Source: Limnomonas spitsbergensis (Eukaryota > Chlorophyta > Chlorophyceae > Chlamydomonadales). From it: a stretch of 64,000 bases of DNA. The notes beneath the pieces are model-generated. The model had not been told where the DNA came from. It worked only from the letters and a program-made list of their open reading frames with translations, and made no database searches. Numbering within the stretch: the first letter of the stretch is position 1; every line of letters starts with the position of its first letter. This document shows positions 49,741 to 62,100 of the stretch, piece by piece. The DNA lies in NCBI GenBank assembly GCA_037349105.1, contig JAYJMM010000083.1, positions 558,001 to 622,000 on the forward strand, in the 5' to 3' direction. The position numbers were made by a program, and so were the translations under genes.

Positions 49741-49995
49741 AATCTCTGATGTATGGTGGCATGCTTAAACTGTGCATCCGGCTGGGCCCTGCTGAACGCT
49801 CGGCCACATGGGGCTGGTAGGGAATGACTAGGCTCAAATCCCATTATTATGGTGGCATGTATTTACTAGGTGTTCGTTTGGCCCTAACACAAGAGTAAAG
49901 CATGGCTGTTGGTAAGGCTAGAGAAAGCACTGATTTGTAGGTACATAATCGCTACCATACATACCAGTATAGAGGTAATCTGCACCCGGTATTAG

Positions 49996-52875
49996 CTATG
50001 AAAATAATGTTTTCGCAGGCCACGTGTAGAGTACTAAACATATGCCAAACACTGTTGGTTTCAGCTCGTCCATCAGGGTGGACAGTGTAGGTCGTGGTGT
50101 CTTGAGTACAATAGCCTCCATGGCCGTGCCTTTGCCAAGTGAAGATAAGCCATCCGTGTAATATGCCGGTATATTGTGCCAACGGAGGGGGAGGGAGGGG
50201 GCATAAGGTGGAATGATTGCCGTGCATGGCAGAGCCGAGGGTGGAGGTGCAAGGATCGTGGTGGACAGAGGAAGGAGATGAGCTTGCACAAAACCGGGAG
50301 GGAGCAAGAAGCGCGAAGGGTTGGAGGAGCCTGGAGCAAAAGTGGTGGCCATATACGAGAAAGGACGGGGTGTATGTATCAGAGTGTTGGAAAGGAGGAT
50401 GAGGAGATCAAATTTAGGCATGCCCGCGTTAGAAATATCGGTCAGAGTGAGATCATCAAGGGGGAATAATTGGTAAAGGTAGATGGGTGCGGTTTGGGGT
50501 GGTGTAGGAAACATGGCGATGGCCGGAGTGGAGGAGGGTCATGAATTATGCCTGTTTCCAATTGGGACCAACGATGAAGGTCGATGTAGGTATGTAAGGT
50601 TGCTTCTGCAGGGTTGCAAGCGACCATCGGATAGCCTTGAGGAGTGCATGACCAGAAAAGGAGGCAGAGCCAATCAGCCAAGGAGGTGCCTGTCCAAGGG
50701 GTGGAGTAAGGTTAATAGAAGGCCCCAAATAAGGAGTCATGCTCATAAATTGAAGAATATTGAAGAGCTGAAAGCGGGACGGAGAGGGTTAAAGAGAAAC
50801 GATGGACCGTGAGGGGCATGACGGCAGATATAACAGAGTGGAGGCTTTCAGGGGTGACCCAATGGGCATTGATGGCAGGGGGGGGGAGTCGTGGTGAATG
50901 TTTGCCGTTACGTAAGGTCATGTTGGGGCGTTTCACAGAGTACCGAAGGAGTAAAGAGGCAAGATCTTGTGCGTAGGACCTGTCGGTGAGGTGTCTCAAT
51001 TGGGTGGGTGGTGCGGATGCGGTCATATCACAGGCGAAGCCAGAGGAGGCGGCGGACAGGAATGTGACCAACGTAGGTGCCATCGGGTCTGTAGATGATT
51101 GTCCTGTCCAGATGAGTATGGGCCGTAAAGGTGGAGAGGACTGATGTAAGGAAGGGGGGACGTGTGGTTGAATGATCGAGTCCAATTTGGATAGTGAAGG
51201 ATAGGGGGGGGGGGATGTCGTAATCGGGGTGAACATATGGATGATGAGCTGGGAATCGAGGAGTGACTGGTCAAGGAGATAATTGGGGTCTTCCCCCAGA
51301 GGCGGGGGGAAAAGGGCGACCGAGGGACATGGATCCCTAGGCCATGTGCCTTGCTTTTGGAGGCAGGTGAGATGTGTGTCGAGGGGATGGACCGTTTAAA
51401 GCGCGGTGTCATGCATGCGGAGGACATTGAGCGTGGCTGGTGGATGGAGCGTGGGGACCAGGGAGTTTGCTAGTGGAGGAAGAAGGGAAGGGTGAATTGT
51501 GGTTTGGGGACGAGAGAATGTTGGGATGGGTAGTTGTGGGGGGGGGGTGAAGGCAAGGATCGGAACGTGTGTGTCAGGAGAGAGGGTGTGTAAGCAGGCA
51601 TGATAAGGGGCCGTAAGATGGGCGGGAGGGAGGCAGACTTACGTGTGATATTGCATGCAAGACCAAGCAACGTGGGAAGTGCACGTGGAAGTGTGGCATG
51701 AGACGAACCGGGCGCGAGGGGGGCATGGCGGGAGGGGACAGGGGGGGGGGTACGTGTAGCGGGGGAAGCAGAGATGGGTGTGGCAGGGTCCGTGCAAAGT
51801 AAAGAGGATGCAATTCACTGAAGGGAATGATGTGTACCTTGCGGAATATGGGCGAAGTCATGAGCAACAGGAAGCCGACGGGTGGCATCTGGAAGGGGTG
51901 AGGCGTGGGTGTGTTGTTTGGCAGCTGGCATAGCAATGCCGTGGAGAAGGAGGGTGATCTGACTGAGGGCCCGTGGTGCTGGCAATATCCTCTGTCCGGG
52001 CTCGGTTAAAGAAAGCGTCACGAAGATTGTTTGCTGGTTGAGGTAGGGGTGGCCATGGATGGTGGTAACAAGAGAAGCAAGGGAGATGATGCCGACATGC
52101 CTAAGGGGTGAAAGGAAAGTATAATCACTGACAGGGACGGGTTGAGTGGGTAGGGTATTGCCGCCAGGATGGGTTGAATGAAGGATGAGGAGTTGTTGAA
52201 GGAGATTGTTGCCAAGGAGGGGGATGATGCCAGAGGTGCTTTGGTGAAGAGTGATGTCGGCTTTGAGTAGGAGGGAAAGTTGGCGCATGGGGAGGGGGTG
52301 AATATTAAAACCAAGAGGGGTGCGTTGCAAGTTGATGGGGAGGGAGCCATGGAATTGAAGTTGAGACAAAAGATTTGAAGCATGCCCCGCTGTCATTGAG
52401 AGCGCGGGTGAGAGAGAGGGCAGACATTTGGATGTACGGTAATAAGGAGGTGAGACCCCCTGGTGAGACCACCCCCTCCATGATCAAGAGGTGCGTGGAT
52501 GAGGGTTGTGCGGAAAGAGGGGCCAAATTTCATGCAAAGCCAAGCAATTTGGGCGAGTTGTTCATCAAGGGTAGCAATGCCGGCCAAAGAGAAAGGGGCG
52601 ATTGGGAAGCAATAAGTGACCTTGGGTTCGAGGACAAGTTCACGAGTGTTAAGAGCATGTTGAGGCGGTAGATTGGCATTGATGATTTGCCTGCATTTAG
52701 TAGAAATGGAGGAGCTGAGATGTTGGAGATGGTGGCGGAAGTCGAGCGTCACAGTGATTTGGACGCCAAGGTATTTGTAAGGTTCGTCCGGCGGATGATA
52801 TGGCACGGGCTGGCCGTTGACATCAAACTGGTCTTGTAATTGTTGCCGAAGACGTGCGTTGTGAGAAACAACACT
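49996..52875 (-). pseudogene. 5'-truncated LINE relic: reverse transcriptase end plus RNase H fragment
   Basis: Minus-strand coding traces, broken by stops and frame changes. The upstream piece (52875 to about 52393) reads PYHPPDEPYKYLGVQI, typical of the segment after the palm domain of non-LTR reverse transcriptases, then a helical ...TYCFPIAPFSLAGIATLDEQ region like the thumb/connector. The catalytic palm motifs are absent, so the copy is truncated. The downstream end (50160-50000) reads YYTDGLSSLGKGTAMEAIVL and then MDELKPTVFG, matching the first Asp and the Glu region of an RNase H domain that then breaks off. The interval between is Pro/Leu-rich with no clear motif. It lies between the SBE and gamma-adaptin genes; not functional. 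Confidence 0.6.
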
Positions 52876-53116
52876 GGTGAGCGCTGGTGAGGGGCCAAAT
52901 CAAGCCTTCGGAGCCATGCAAATGCTAAGATTCCCTGCTGCGAAGCTCCCGAAGGCACACACAGGCGTTTCTTTCTTTCGCGTCTTGACTGGGCGTTGAT
53001 GCAGCAGTCATCGGAGTCAAGAAGGGGCTCATCGCTGATTTGTTCTTTACCTCTTGCAATCCTTGACAGCAAGACCGACTTCAAAAACTTACATCTTTCC
53101 GCGGCAGCCCGGAAAG

Positions 53117-56100
53117 ATGACTTGTCGCCTGAGGTAAAAAATTCAAATTATCGAGGCCCTACATGCGTACTCTCGGCTGGCTTGATGATCTATACCGGGG
53201 AGAAGGACACCCAGGTAGCAAGGTGGTCCTGAGCTCGTCTCCTGTTCCAATGCCTTAGGGACTTGATCCGAGCTGTAAGAAGTTGCAAGACGGCCGCTGA
53301 GGAGAGGGAGGCCATCGCCAAGGAGAGCGCTGCACTACGCGAAGCATTCAGAGACGGGGATAGCTGCTCTGAGTACCGACACCGAAATGTTGCCAAGCTC
53401 ATGTACATGCACATGCTGGGATACCCCACGCACTTCGGACAGATGGAAACTCTCAAGTTGATCGCTAGCAGCGGTTACCCTGAGAAGGTGCGGGCATGAG
53501 CTAAGAAGACTGAGGGGAAGTTTTGGGTACAAGCTTTCCTGAAATCACATCAGTATAATGCAATAAAAAAATCCTGCCATCGCTCACTCTAGCTCCTACA
53601 ATGTCCATTACTGGCTGCCCTTTTCAGCTACCTCATTTCATACCATGCGCAAGTACCATGCGAGTTTGACAGATCCAATACCAGGCTCACACGGCAGGGG
53701 ATGGATATAGGACCAGATTCCTCCTCCACTGCCCAGGATCAAGTATATCTCATATGTGGATTGTGCGGGACCAGAGCTGGAGCACAGCTTTCTTTTTGGA
53801 CCACAGGTTATGCGTCTCATACAAATTGAAGCCCCTGCCCTCAGAACATCAGACTCCCCTCCCTTTCCGACTCATCCGGATCCGATCTGCATCGCAGCTG
53901 TTTTTGAGTGCCGTGTGGCAATCAAAGTACTGCCCATTCAGTATTTTCAATATTTGGGAACGTGACAAAGAGTGAATTGATGGGATGCATGCATGGGTGG
54001 ATGTGTCGATCTTATTACTACAACAAGGCATGCGACGTTGGGGAGGATTAACCCTCTGTGACACAACTGTTTGTTGAATGGAACTCCAGATAGCAAACAG
54101 CCGGAAAGTACTATCCACAAAGTCACTGTCTACCAAGGTAAAACAGCGAGGGGGCTTATGTAGTCACGTGGGCTCGCATGCTGTTTTCCCCTCGGTCTGT
54201 TTGTAGAAGGTGAGTCTCTAATGTAGGGTGTTTATGGGGAGGATGAGCGCTTCACTACAAAAACCTCTGATGAAACATAGATCCCATGGTCCTTATGATG
54301 ACCCGACACTGCCCTCACTGTTTCCTACAGCTCTCTTCCCATTTCTCACAAAGACCCTCATGATTTGTCCTTGCACCCATCTACGCGATACCTGCAGGCT
54401 ATCCCCCCGACCCCCATACCCGCTGCTTGCATACGCAGCCAGTCGGCGACATTGCCGCTGCTTGTACGCTTCTCCTTGACTCCTCACGCGTGCTGCTTGC
54501 ATGCGCAGCGCATTGGCTATCTCGGCCTTATGCTGCTCCTGGATGAGCGGCAAGAGGTGCTAATGCTGGTCACCAACTCCGTGAAGATGGACCTCAACCA
54601 TAAGAACCAGTATATCGCAGGCCTGGCGCTGGCTGCGCTCGGAAACATCTGCTCAGCGGGTGCGGGCCTGGAAGATAGTGTGCGAGTGTTGGTGGGGGCT
54701 CTGGAGGTGCACTGTTTCCGGCCAAGTTGTGGTCCACGTGATTGCAGGGGATCACCTTATGAAGTGCATGCTGCCAAATTGTTGTCCTGGTGTTAGGGGG
54801 GATCTCCATGCTGCCTTGCTGTTGAACATGTGCTCCTTGGGAATCTCAATGTGTAATGCATGCTGCCCAAGTGCCAAGTTGTTGACCACGTGTTTGTGGG
54901 GGGATCTCTGTGCAAACCATGCTGCCCAGTTGTAGTATACATGTGTTTGTGGGGGTCTCGAAGAACATTGCAGGATCCCCTGGTAATAAAGTAGGGGTCG
55001 TGATGCATGAGGTGTTAAAGTGTGACGTTGCATCAAGCAGATGAAACTCAGCCACTTGCAGCCTAAAATAGGTTATGACCTGATACCGGTATGGTGAAGG
55101 TTATATAGGCATGGGCCTGGTGCAGCTAAGCCTGCTGCCTGGGCCACTGGCTGTTGGCCGGTGAGCTTCAGTCCCCATGTGCCCAGTGATGGCTGAACAG
55201 CCGCCAGCCTATGTTCACTAAATGCGCTCTGCCTTGTGCCCGGGGCTCTGACTGTAGAGATGGCCCGTGACCTGGCACCTGACGTTGAGCGGCTCCTGGA
55301 AGGCAGCAACCCGTACATCCGCAAGAAGGCGGCCATGTGCGCCATCAGGTGTGGCCAGGGGTCAGGTCAGACTCGCCAGAGTAAATGGAGGTGGGGGATG
55401 GTGGCAGAGCTACAATTTAGCCACTTGCAGCCAAAAGCCACTGGAGCCTGGTGCAGCAAGGTCTGCTGTAAGGGCCACCGTCTGTAGGCCAGCGAGGCCT
55501 TGTCCCCATGGGCCCAATGGTGACTGCATGGCAAATGTTAGTCAGGCACGCCCTAAACAGACAACAGAGTGACGGTCCAGGAGGGGGAGAGGAGAGAGGT
55601 GGACAAGTTGGGGCCTCATGTGCATACATACAGTGTTTGTTACCTTCTCTGCCATGTTGCTGGATTGCTTGTGAGGCTTTAGGGTATCTTTATGGAGGCT
55701 GTGATGCGAGCGAGCACATGCCCGGCTGCCCCTTCCCCCCCTCAGCGTCCGTTCCGGTCCACTCGTTACAGCCAATTCTTGGAATTTAGAAGTGCTAGCA
55801 TGGAATACATATGGATTTACAGTGTTCTTTCATGTGCAGGACTATCCCAGTCCCATGGGCCTTTCTTATTTTGTTCTTCCAGGTAGCAAGCTGAAAGCGT
55901 CTAATCTGTTTCACCCCCATCACACTTGTTGCAGAATTGTGCGGAAAGTTCCTGAGCTTGTTGAGTCCTTCATCGACCGAGCTTCCGCTCTGCTCAACGA
56001 CAGAAACCATGGCGTCGTGTTGGCTGGTGTCTCGCTCATGCTGCAGGTACGACCAAGGGGGGCCTATGCCAGTGCCTATGCCTAAGGTTGGTTATATGTA

Positions 56101-59100
56101 TTTTTTCATGGCACGGCTGAAGTGCATTCACAGTTTAGCTACCCCCCGGGCCCCGGCATGCTGCCGGTCATGCTGCTTGAGCCTGTGTCTGCAGGCCGGT
56201 CAAAGTTTAGCCCCAGTGAGGCGATTGGTGCCTACAGGAGGGTCCGGCGAAGCTGTTTGCAGCTTATATATGATGTGTGGTTCGGGTACAGATTCTGTGG
56301 ATATGCATCTTCGCTTTTCCTCTGCCCCATACCCCCTTCCAAACTGCCTTCCTGAAGTGTGACGTGCAGCATTGTGTCCAGAGTGGCAATTTTTTGACAC
56401 ATCTGCCTTTGACGAAGTTCTGAGAAAGAAAGAAAGCTACGCCCCGTGGGGGGAGTGAGAGTTCAGGAAACAGTGCAGCCTTTGCTTCTAACACTCTTCT
56501 TAAAGGACTACAATTTGAAGCATTTTTTTGGGTTGTCTGCTGTGCCTGGTGCCCCTTGCCTGCTCAGATATGCGAGTCAAACCAGGAGGCCATTGACGCC
56601 ATCTACCGGCAGCAGGTGCCCAACCTGTGCAAGGTCCTACGACAGATGTTGGCGGTAAGAGGCGTTGGGCAGCTACTGTAGGTTTGATTTGCCTTCCCTC
56701 AGGTACGAAACGAAGGTTTCCTTTCATGCTCTGCCCTCAGGGCAAATCATCAACCAAAACTTTTAATTTCTGACTGGAAATGGCATCGACAATCGATGCT
56801 TAGTCAATTCATGGATCCCTCAACCTCAAACAATGTTTATTATGAGGGAAGGCAAAGCAAATCTACAGTACATGTGAATAAGTAAACAAAAGTGATTGGA
56901 GTTGCTGCTGCGCAAAAACACACACACTGAAAGCTCCCCACATAGGAGGATGGCATGGCTGTACCATGGCTCATGCTGTGCATGGTAGCTGGAAGTGAGC
57001 CTAGTCATTCCTTCCAGCCCCACGCGGCCGAGCGTAAAGCAAGGCCCAGCGGGTATGCACCGTTCTATACTGAAAGCTCCCCCTGCCATCTTTTCAGGTG
57101 GGGACCTCTCCTGAGCATGACATTGGTGGCACCACCGACCCTTTCCTTCAAGTCAAGATCCTGCGTGTGCTCCGCTACCTAGGTGGGCTTGCTTGATTGG
57201 AATTTAGAATTAGGTGGTTGTGTGTTAGTCAATGGGTCATGCCCGAGCATGATTTTTCTGACCCGAAAGAAAGAGGAGATTGACACCAACATGAGGCCTC
57301 CCCCATGGTAGCTGACCCCAGAAAGTGTCAAAAGCGGCTATTTGAAACCTAATAACTGCGATGATTTCTCGCACTCTACGCTGCTGAGAATGAACCGTAC
57401 ACGCATTTTGGTAAGAAAAATCAGGCGAACATGATTGCATGGTCGACAGCCTTCAACTTTGAGATTTTTGGGGGGGTGGGGCGTCCGACTGGCGTCTAAC
57501 TTTTGTGACGCCAGTCATAGTGCTTTATCCACTTCAAGCCGACAACATTTTGGGCGCAGTAGCGGCTTTTTGGTCAATCCCGGCCGGTCTAGACGATCAG
57601 CGTCGCTTACAATCGATGAACCTATTTACAATTTGTATCGGAGGTTGCCGATCTCGTGTGGTGACGTTCTGGCAGTGAGCTCAGTGTGATCGCACAGAAG
57701 AAAAATGTCCGCGAGTGGGGCCAGCTATTGTGGGGGAGGCCATGATTCAAACTCAGCAGCTATGTATGTCTGTGAAAGAGAAGGTAAGGGATACGGTAAT
57801 GGCGTGGGATAATGAGGGGATGGGGGGTACAAACTTAGGTGTGCGTTTGTGAGTGAGTAAAAATGTTTCTTCCCCGATTGAAACAAAAATTGGTGCATTG
57901 GATCACGCATGAATTGCGTGATGTACCGTAGTGTCAGTCCAAACTTGTTTAATGGATCGTTTCTCAAGAAAATGAAGGGGTTAATTCGATGATTGTATAC
58001 ACCGAAATGAAAAGACAAACCAAACGACAAATATGTTTCGCCCCGAACCCTAAAAACATCGCCTCCCAGGGCAAAAAGGAACCGTTTATCTGACAATTAA
58101 TTAGCTTCCGATCAGAAAAACGAGCCAATAAAACGAACAGCGTGACTGTGGCAAAGGAGGGTTTCAAAACAGGCAATAAACTCAGAAGAATACAGATTTG
58201 GACTGACACTATGATATTCATCGCGACCTAAGTTTGGAAAAGTGTGCAATTTGGCAAAGGACCGTCACCTTACATTTTGATTTGGGCTGCCCCCAGGCTG
58301 TTGTAACGATCAGCTCATACTCAGAATTCAACGCTCGGGAAGTCCACATTCGGGAAACTTGACATACAAGTAACAATCAGGGTAATGATAACGAGGGCCA
58401 CATTTGCACCCGGGCTGTTTTCTGTGTTAGGGTCTCAGGTTTCTTAGGGTTGGGCAGCCGGCCTCACCCCTTGTGAGTCCAAGCAAAATATAAGTAATCA
58501 TGTAACGGCCGGAAGGGGAAGGATGGGATGGGTCTCCCCGCCTGCGTGACCCTTGCTCTCCTGCACCATCTCCCCATCAACAGGCCTTGGCAGCGCTGAG
58601 GCCCTAAACCCTAAATCCTCAACCCATCAACAGGCCGTGGCAGCGCCGAGGCCCTAAACCCTAAACCCTTAACCTATCAACAGGCCGTGGCAGCGCTGAG
58701 GCCCTAAACCCTAACCCCTTAACCCATCAACAGGCCGTGGCAGCGCTGAGGCCCTAAACCCTTAACCCATCAACAGGCCGTGGCAGCGCTGATGCTGTAA
58801 ACCCTTAACTCTTAACCCATCAACAGGCCGTGGCAGCGCTGAGGCCGTAAACCCTAAACCCTTAACCCATCAACAGGCCGTGGCAGCGCCGAGGCCAGTG
58901 ACAAAATGAGTGATGTGCTGGCCCAGGTGCGCTACATCACTGAGTGGGTTGTGTGGGTTTGGGGCTGTGGGCTTCACTGAATGGGGTGTGTGGGTTTGGG
59001 GCTGTGGGCTTCACGTGTGGGCTTCTGTGGGTGGGTGGCTGTGGGGTGGGTGGCTGTGGCTGTGGGCTTCACTGAGTGGGGTGTGTGAGGCTGCCTGTGC

Positions 59101-62100
59101 TCCTAGGGCTCTGTTAAGTTCATCAGCGCAGGTAACCTTTGTGCCTTAGCATAGATCTGAAGTGCCCTAGTAAAATTCACACTGCAAGCCATATGTGTGA
59201 GATCTTGGTGTGAACTGGGTTGCGATCGTTTGTCACCTTAATTCTTACAGCAGCTTGAGGCGTGTGACCCTGGGAATTTGGTAGTGTTCAGTTTAGATCT
59301 TAGTGTGGACTGGGTTGCGACTGTTTGTCATCTCAATTCGAACAGCAGTTTGAAGCGTGCGTGTGACCCTGGATTTGGTAGTGTTTATTTTAGATCTTGG
59401 TGTGGACTGGGTGGACTTAGATCTTGGTGTGGACTGGGTTGCGACTGTTTGTTATCTTTATTCGTACAGCAGTTTGGAACCCTGGGTATTGGGTAGTGTT
59501 CATTTTAGTGGCCGCCCTCCTTGGAACAATCGGGGTCCAAACATTGACTGGCCAACAGCCAGTGGCCTGAGCAGCAGGGCTTGCTGCATTGGGCCCCCTT
59601 GGCCACAGGCCACCATGTACGTCAGCACCTAAAGATGAAAGGTAGATAAAGCGTAGATGAAGTGCGCTTACATAAATTGTGTTTGGGGTGTTGAATTCTG
59701 AAGTGACCCCCGGGAGAACCTCTCAGTGCCCGCGGGACTATTTCTGCAGCATGTGCCCCGGCTGTATGCCTATGCCCCTGGACCTCGATGCCCTGCTTTT
59801 GTGCTGCCAGGTGGCGGCGAATGTGGATGGGACGCGCAATGCTGGGAATGCTGTTCTATACGAGTGTGTCCAGGTATGTAATAGGTCTTAAGGTACTAAA
59901 AAAGGCTGGCCCAGTGGCCCTTTTTCTGTATTCCACCACATTCGACCCCTGTTTTCCTCTCTGACTGCCTTGCTTTTGCAGTCACTGGTTTCCTGGTATG
60001 GCAGGGGCGGCTTACCTAAAGTCCAAGTCGGGTGGGCCAGAGAATAATTGCTCGCCACGCTGGCATGCCATGTCTCTACCTGGATCGCCAGTGTGGCGAC
60101 CAGAGACTTTTAACTGTTCCCGCCTGTTTCATTCGAAACGGGAACACCTGTGGTCGAATGTGAGATCATGTGCAGGTTCGCGTGTTTAAATGCCATTGCA
60201 TTAACCGAGGAATTGTTGGCATGCAACAAAGGCCTACGACTCCGTGCGTGCATGCATTGGCTGCAACTGACAGCTTAGAGTGCGAGGTAGTGAAACGCTG
60301 CTCCAAGGTAAGGGCATGAATATCCAACATGAATATCCAACATGAATATCCAACATGAATGAATATCCAGCATGAATGAAGCATAACAGCCTGGGGAATT
60401 GGCCAACGAGACTCATAGCGGCGCGATCGCCAAGCACTGTCACTGGCAATCTATGTGTCGACCCGGCATGCCAGCGTGGGGAGCAAATAATTCTCTAGCC
60501 CCACCCGACTTGGACTAAGTCTAAGCAGTCCCTTATAGAAGATTATTGTTGGATAAGGATGGTATGATATTTTTGGATAAGGATGGTATGATATTGCCGG
60601 TTTCCTCCTGACTCGTCACCATTTTAGCTACCTTCTGGTCTAGTGGCGGGGGCCTCCTGTGCGGCCAGCCATTCTGCTGGGTCCTATGCCATAAGGGCGG
60701 TGAAAGTTTAGCCCCATTCGGCCTGCCAAATATCGAATATTTACACACTGTTGCTGCTGCTACTGCTGCTGCTGACTGCTTGGATGTGGGCATGGAACTG
60801 GGGAACAGGGTGACGCCGAGGGTGTGTGGATGCCGCTGGTGAGCAGCTTCGGGTGAATGACCACTGCTGCCCATCCTGCCGCAGACCATCATGGGTGTGG
60901 AGTCGATCAGTGGTCTGCGGGTACTGGCCGTTAATCTGCTGGGCAAGTTCCTTGCCAACAAGGATAACAACATGCGATACGTGGCGCTCAACACGCTCTC
61001 CAAAGTGGTCGGTGTGGACACACAGGTGTGGACAAGGCTGTTTGGTGTGGACGTGGCTGCTTGGTGTGGACGGGAACTCTTTTGTTGAGCTGGGTTTTAG
61101 CTTGCTGAAACCCTAAACATTGTTTTGAAAGTGTGGTGTACATTGTAGAGTAGAATGAGGCAAGCACGAGGCTGCATGAATGCAGCAGTACCTGCCGAAT
61201 GCTTGCACTTTTGCAGCCTTGTGTTTGCCTGTGGAATGAATCAAGCTGGGTGACCCTGTGCCCTTACCCCTAACTCTATATGATGGCTTCACATCACCCT
61301 GCGTGATGCGGCTTTGTGCTTCCCCCCGGCAAAATGTGGCTTAGTGCCTCCCCATGGCCGGCATGGTGCGCTCTTTAACTCCCGGCATGGTGCGCTCTTT
61401 AACTCCCACCTGCATGCACAGGCCGTCCAGCGCCACCGCGCCACTATAGTGGAGTGTGTCAAGGACGCGGATGTCAGCATCCGCAGGCGTGCGCTAGAGC
61501 TGGTCTACAGGTGGGCAATGAACCCTAACCCCTTATCCCTACATGCAAGAGAAGACACGTACTGGAGCTGGTGTGCTCGTGACTGGTGTGCTCGTGACTG
61601 GTGTGCTCGTGACTGGTGTGCTCGTGACTGGTGTGCTCGTGGGTGAGGATACTCTGCCTGTTGTTGTGGGGGAGGTCTTCTCCTGGACAGGGAACGCTTG
61701 CAGTGCCTCTCATTACATGCCCTGTGACAGGGCCCCTGTCCCGCCTGTTAGCCAGTTTCTTTTTTAGTGGTTACCGGACCACCTTTGATGGGCCGTGCTG
61801 CGGCCACCCCTGGGCCGATTGAAACCAAACCTGCACCTGCCTCCAGCTGGAGGCCTTGGCAGCAGGGCTGGCCAAGCCAGGGGCTGGTGGCCGTAGGCCA
61901 CAGTGTAGCTGAAATGTAGCTGAAAGTGATGCGGTCACCACTGCAAAAAAACATTGCTGTTAGCTTTAAGCGAGACGTAGCTTGCCCCTCCTCACATGCC
62001 TTGTCCTCTGCCCTGCAACTAACTCGTTGACCTCCACCTGCCATTCTGGACTGGACTTAGTCTGGTCAACGAGGGGAACATTCGCACGCTGACACGGGAG

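Noticed and set aside
50176..50812. Plus-strand open frames rich in Gly, Glu and Arg
   Set aside because: They are the antisense of the Pro/Leu-rich LINE relic.
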